Shown in pieces: positions 5,414 to 8,867 of a DNA stretch of 8,867 bases. The stretch is taken from NCBI GenBank assembly GCA_947447385.1, contig CANFKN010000042.1, positions 1 to 8,867 of the forward strand, given 5' to 3'. The position numbers and the translations under genes are program-made. Origin of the DNA: Microbacteriaceae bacterium. GTDB lineage: Bacteria > Actinomycetota > Actinomycetes > Actinomycetales > Microbacteriaceae. The notes under the pieces were generated by a model. That model made no database searches, was not told where the DNA came from, and was given only the letters and a program-made list of their open reading frames with translations. Every line of letters starts with the position of its first letter. The stretch's first letter is position 1.

Positions 5414-5801
5414 GCCCACCCCTTTGGTTTATTTTAAAAATATTGTAGTGGTGCAACGTGGGGCGGGAACCTTGCTGTCACTTGGCATTGTTGGCGTTGC
5501 GTTAGCGGTCTTGATGTTGATCAGCGTGGCGGGTCACGTTGGCAGCAAGCAACTCGAGGTGCAGGCGCTCGCCGACCGCATCGCATTGGTGTCTGATGAC
5601 GCCCTTCGAGGCAAAACACCGACCCCGCCTTGCCAACTCGCTGAAGAAATTTCAGCAAAGAATTCGGCAGAACTTGACACATGTCGTATTGTCGAGAGAA
5701 AAGTGTTTATTGAACTACACATCTATATAGATTTCAGTTTTTTGAAAAAAACGGCCACACTTAGTTTGAAAGCTTCGGCAGCAGCCGAGCCTTTGCGCTA
5801 A
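5412..5801 (+). CDS. TadE/TadG-like minor pilin (Rv3654c type)
   Basis: Small membrane-anchored protein of the actinobacterial pilus cluster, the family described as helicase/secretion-neighbourhood TadE-like. After a short N-terminus it shows QRGAGTLLSLGIVGVALAVL (15-34), a membrane helix, then ADRIALVSDDAL and two cysteines, C74 (TPPCQLAEEI) and C91 (ELDTCRIVER), followed by an alternating hydrophobic strand. This is the family pattern, with the cysteine pair probably bridged outside the cell. The usual Glu at +5 of a Gly-Ala junction is missing, as in other members. The listed ATG at 5412 is the longest choice with only GAAAG as a weak site ten bases ahead. GTG at 5448 or 5451 would leave just a few residues before QRG, as usual in the family, and may be the real start. 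The last third is AT-rich. Confidence 0.78.
   Translation: MPTPLVYFKNIVVVQRGAGTLLSLGIVGVALAVLMLISVAGHVGSKQLEVQALADRIALVSDDALRGKTPTPPCQLAEEISAKNSAELDTCRIVERKVFIELHIYIDFSFLKKTATLSLKASAAAEPLR
5442..5447 (-). promoter_or_regulatory. Possible -10 box of the rraB-like gene
   Basis: TACAAT read on the minus strand lies about 28 bases upstream of the ATG at 5413 in an AT-rich stretch (5430-5447). No matching -35 box was found at the usual distance. The AT-rich character of this stretch suggests promoter or leader DNA rather than coding sequence of the minor pilin gene. Confidence 0.28.
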
Positions 5802-5830
5802 AAAGCAACAAAGTTTCTGAAAGGAACCCA

Positions 5831-8545
5831 TTGGCAGCATCACAGAAATTGGTTGTCGTTGAGTCGCCAGCTAAGGCGAAAACGATTGGCAAATATCTAG
5901 GCAGCGACTATAAAGTGCTTGCCTCAGTCGGTCACATTCGCGACCTTGCCGAACCAAAAGATGTTCCAGCCGATCGCAAGACCGGTTGGCTAGCCAAGTT
6001 TGCTGTTGATGTTGACAACAACTTCGACCCTTATTACGTGATTCAGGCTGGCCGCAGCAAGGCGCTCGCTGAAATGAAAGCAGAGTTGGCAAAAGCCGAT
6101 GAACTCTTTCTGGCTACCGATGAAGACCGCGAGGGTGAAGCCATCGCATGGCACCTTTTGCAGGTTTTGAAACCTAAAGTTCCTGTGAAACGAATGGTGT
6201 TTCACGAAATCACCAAAGAGGCAATTCAGAACGCCCTTGAGCACACTCGCGAGCTCGACACCAACTTGGTGGCTGCGCAAGAGACCCGACGCGTTGTTGA
6301 CCGTCTATATGGCTATGAAATCTCACCTATTCTTTGGCGCAAGATCAAACGTGGTCTTAGTGCGGGCCGTGTGCAGTCACCTGCCGTGCGTCTAATCGTT
6401 GAGCGTGAACGTGAGCGCATTGCCTTTGTTTCAGCCAACTATTGCGGAATCAAGGTCAAACTTCAAAGTCAGAAGCCTGGCGAACCAGTTTTTGAGTCAA
6501 AGCTTCAGAGCATCGACGGCAAGCGCATCGCCACTGGCGACAGCTTCAACGACCTCGGCCAGCTAACCGGCAACGTTTTGTTGCTCGAGCCAACAGCCGC
6601 CGACGAATTGGCCGCAGCCTTGGGCAATTCTGCGGTGCAGCTCAAAGTATCGAGCGTCGAGGCAAAGCCATCGACTCGCAAACCTGCAGCGCCATTCACA
6701 ACTTCGACTTTGCAGCAAGAGGCATCGCGCAAACTTCGCATGTCGGCAAAACAGACGATGGATGTCGCCCAGTCGCTCTATCAAGACGGTTACATCACTT
6801 ATATGCGAACCGACTCGCCAACTCTTTCTAGCCAGGCAATCAATGCAGCTCGCAAGCAAGCAGCTGAAATGTTTGGCGCTGAGCTGGTTTCAGAGGCGCC
6901 TCGGCTTTATTCGGGCAAGTCAAAGAACGCTCAAGAAGCCCACGAAGCTATTCGCCCGGCAGGTGATGTGTTCAAGACGCCATCCGAGTTATCTAGCGTT
7001 CTTTATGGTCGCGCCCTTGAGCTTTATGATTTGATCTGGAAACGCACTGTTGCATCGCAGATGCAAGACGCTCGCGTTTCAACCACCACAGCCAAGATTG
7101 TTGCCGAGCCTTTGGTCGGCGCGAGTGCTGGCAAGTCGGCCGAGTTCACAGCAAGTGGAACGGTTGTTACTTTTAGGGGCTTCTTGGCCGCCTATGAAGA
7201 GAGTGCTGACGAAGCACGCAACGAAGAAGACGAGAGCAAAGAGGCCAAGTTGCCTCAGCTTGAGGTCGGGCAGATTCTGAACCTCATCGAGGTCAATGCA
7301 ACCAACCACCAGACTTCACCGCCACCGCGCTACACCGAAGCTAGCTTGGTCAAAGCTCTTGAAGAAGACGGCATCGGCCGCCCTTCGACATATGCAGCCA
7401 TCATCTCGAACATTGTTGGCAAAGGTTATGTCACTCGCCGTGGCCAGGCACTCGTGCCCGACTGGATCGCCTTCAGCTTGATTCGCTACCTCGAAGAAAA
7501 CTTCGGATACCTCGTCGAATATGCCTTCACCGCTCAGATGGAGGCAGACCTCGACCGCATCGCCGATGGTGAGCTCGACAGCACCCAGTGGCTCAAAGAC
7601 TTCTTCTTTGGCACAGACACTGCCAAAGACCCAGGCTTGCACTTCATTGCCGAGAACGTTGCCGATGGCGACCCTCGCGCAATCAACACGATCAACATTT
7701 CAGAAGGCGTCGACCTTCGCACCGGCAAATATGGCGCCTACCTTGAGGTTCAGGGTGACCCATCGGCTGAGGGCTTCGACGAAAACGGTCGCCGAATCGT
7801 GAACATTCCTGAGGGGCTGGCTCCCGATGAGTTGACTCCGGCGAAAGCTCAGGAGCTCATCGATGCACCGGTAATCACAGACCGAGAGCTCGGCATTGAC
7901 CCTGAATCGGGTCACCCGATTCTGCTCAAAGATGGCCGTTATGGCAGCTACGTGCTGTTGAACGACCCAGCTGCTGCCAAACCAAAGACCGGTTCGCTTT
8001 TTGCAACCATGAACGCAGCCACCATCACCTTCGAAGAAGCTTTGAAACTGCTTTCGTTGCCGCGCACCGTTGGTGTTGACCCTGAAACAAACGTTGCCGT
8101 GACAGCTCAAAACGGCAAGTTCGGCCCATACATCACTCGCGGCAAAGAGTCACGCAGCCTAACTAGCGAAGACCAGATTTTCGACATCACACTCGAGGGT
8201 GCGCTTGCACTTTTGGCACAGCCAAAAGCTCGTGGTCGCCAGACCGCAGCAACGCCGTTGCGCGAATTTGGCGAAGACCCAGCGAGCAAGTTGCCGGTTG
8301 TGGCCAAGACCGGTCAGTTCGGCAACTATGTGACCGATGGCGTCATCAATGCGACTGTTCCCAAAGAAGAACCTTTAGATGAGCTGTCAGCTGACCGTGC
8401 CTTCGAGTTATTGGCGATTCGCCGTGAGAAGCTTGGATTAGAGCCAGGGGAGCCAGCACCAAAGGCAGGCAAAACCACTGGTAGGGCTGCAGCCAAAAAG
8501 GTAGCCCCATCGCGCACAGTTAAACGTGGTTCAACCCGAAAGTAG
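5831..8545 (+). CDS. topA: DNA topoisomerase I (type IA)
   Basis: Cytoplasmic enzyme that relaxes negative supercoils through a covalent 5'-phosphotyrosine link. The 904-residue product starts with the Toprim domain: KLVVVESPAKAKTIG with Glu11, and FLATDEDREGEAIAWHL with Asp97, Asp99 and Glu101 for Mg2+ binding. The active tyrosine is Tyr324 in YITYMRTDS. Other conserved motifs are RGLSAGRVQSPAVRLI (174-189), AHEAIRP (370-376) and DGIGRPSTYA (513-522). The C-terminal part has four repeated G-[KRQ]-[YF]-G-x-Y units (632, 702, 762 and 828) and a Lys/Arg-rich tail. There are no Cys-based zinc fingers (one cysteine only), which is the mycobacterial-type arrangement. The start is TTG at 5831 with AAGGAA (5821-5826) four bases before it. 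It follows the minor pilin gene by 29 bases and precedes tmk by seven. Confidence 0.97.
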   Translation: MAASQKLVVVESPAKAKTIGKYLGSDYKVLASVGHIRDLAEPKDVPADRKTGWLAKFAVDVDNNFDPYYVIQAGRSKALAEMKAELAKADELFLATDEDREGEAIAWHLLQVLKPKVPVKRMVFHEITKEAIQNALEHTRELDTNLVAAQETRRVVDRLYGYEISPILWRKIKRGLSAGRVQSPAVRLIVERERERIAFVSANYCGIKVKLQSQKPGEPVFESKLQSIDGKRIATGDSFNDLGQLTGNVLLLEPTAADELAAALGNSAVQLKVSSVEAKPSTRKPAAPFTTSTLQQEASRKLRMSAKQTMDVAQSLYQDGYITYMRTDSPTLSSQAINAARKQAAEMFGAELVSEAPRLYSGKSKNAQEAHEAIRPAGDVFKTPSELSSVLYGRALELYDLIWKRTVASQMQDARVSTTTAKIVAEPLVGASAGKSAEFTASGTVVTFRGFLAAYEESADEARNEEDESKEAKLPQLEVGQILNLIEVNATNHQTSPPPRYTEASLVKALEEDGIGRPSTYAAIISNIVGKGYVTRRGQALVPDWIAFSLIRYLEENFGYLVEYAFTAQMEADLDRIADGELDSTQWLKDFFFGTDTAKDPGLHFIAENVADGDPRAINTINISEGVDLRTGKYGAYLEVQGDPSAEGFDENGRRIVNIPEGLAPDELTPAKAQELIDAPVITDRELGIDPESGHPILLKDGRYGSYVLLNDPAAAKPKTGSLFATMNAATITFEEALKLLSLPRTVGVDPETNVAVTAQNGKFGPYITRGKESRSLTSEDQIFDITLEGALALLAQPKARGRQTAATPLREFGEDPASKLPVVAKTGQFGNYVTDGVINATVPKEEPLDELSADRAFELLAIRREKLGLEPGEPAPKAGKTTGRAAAKKVAPSRTVKRGSTRK

Positions 8546-8552
8546 AAACGCC

Positions 8553-8867
8553 TTGGCAGGTTTATTCATCGCCTTTGAAGGCATCGACGGCGTCGGCAAG
8601 TCAACACAGGCTGACCTTCTCGAGGCCTACTTGGTGACCCAAAACCGCAGCGTTGTGCGCACCCTCGAACCGGGTGGCACAGAGCTTGGCCAAGAGATTC
8701 GTCACTTGCTACTGCACCGAAAGGGTGAGGTTGCGCCGCGGGCAGAAGCTTTGCTTTATGCCGCAGACCGCGCCCACCACGTAGCTACCAAGATTCGCCC
8801 GGCTATGGCTGAAAACAAAATCGTGATTGGCGATCGTTTTCTTGACTCCTCGGTTGCCTACCAAGGA
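8553..8867 (+). CDS. tmk: Thymidylate kinase, 5' part only
   Basis: Phosphorylates dTMP to dTDP with ATP in dTTP synthesis. The first 105 residues are visible and the window end cuts the rest, about half of a typical protein of 200-215 residues. Seen are a P-loop FEGIDGVGKST (8-18), EPGGT (39-43) binding the nucleotide phosphate region, AEALLYAADRAHHV (64-77) and the DRF motif with SSVAYQG (94-105). The position before EPGGT is Leu rather than the Arg commonly found there. The start is a TTG at 8553, seven bases after the topA stop, without a strong ribosome binding site, so it is probably cotranscribed and coupled with topA. The topA-tmk order is usual in Microbacteriaceae; a DNA polymerase delta' subunit gene is often next. 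Confidence 0.94.
   Translation, partial: MAGLFIAFEGIDGVGKSTQADLLEAYLVTQNRSVVRTLEPGGTELGQEIRHLLLHRKGEVAPRAEALLYAADRAHHVATKIRPAMAENKIVIGDRFLDSSVAYQG

Noticed and set aside
5674..5702. Perfect TTGACA as a -35 box for a topA promoter inside the minor pilin gene
   Set aside because: No acceptable -10 box lies 16-18 bases downstream; the next AT-rich hexamers are too near or too far.
5710..5733. TTGAAC with TATATA or TAGATT as a promoter for topA
   Set aside because: The spacing is only 8-12 bases, and the AT-rich stretch is inside a coding frame with plausible family sequence.
7700..8110. Minus-strand open frames opposite topA
   Set aside because: They mirror the codon pattern of the conserved topA reading frame and show no start signals or domains.

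Overview
The window looks like chromosomal DNA from a small-genome, moderate-GC actinobacterium, most likely Microbacteriaceae (Rhodoluna/Aquiluna-like freshwater forms fit best). The reasons are a tad pilus cluster of the actinobacterial type (TadA, TadB/TadC, DUF4244 pilin, TadE, Rv3654c-like TadE relative), placed just before topA and tmk, the mycobacterial-type topA without zinc fingers, frequent GTG/TTG starts and tight gene packing. No transposase, integrase, CRISPR array, tRNA or rRNA was seen. The taxonomic placement is inference, since no database was searched.

Layout. (1) Positions 1-289, minus strand: the 5' part of a secreted protein with a signal peptide and what looks like a choice-of-anchor L domain, behind a promoter that suggests a leaderless mRNA. 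(2) 433-2212: tadA ATPase and a compact F-type membrane protein that appears to combine TadB and TadC halves. (3) 2351-4362: a DUF485 protein and the acetate/cation symporter actP, overlapping by ATGA, with an operator-like inverted repeat upstream and two hairpins downstream. (4) 4495-5062: DUF4244 Flp-type pilin and TadE, preceded by a short leader with competing hairpins and a four-codon ORF coupled to the pilin start. (5) 5066-5413, minus strand: a small AT-rich RraB-family gene, convergent with tadE and divergent from the next gene. (6) 5412-5801: the last pilus gene, a TadE/TadG-like minor pilin. (7) 5831-8545 topA, and from 8553 tmk, cut by the window end.

The pilus genes would act together: TadA drives the TadB/TadC-type membrane platform, which assembles the DUF4244 pilin and the TadE-like minor pilins. 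The cluster is interrupted twice, by the acetate uptake pair and by the antisense rraB-like gene. No ssd/tadZ homologue lies in the window, and the prepilin peptidase must also be elsewhere. topA and tmk are housekeeping genes.

No clearly novel multi-gene system is present. The points most worth a second look are the split pilus cluster with its leader before the pilin gene, the compact TadB/TadC protein, the tandem prepilin-like motifs in TadE, and the rraB/minor-pilin pair whose start codons share one CATG.
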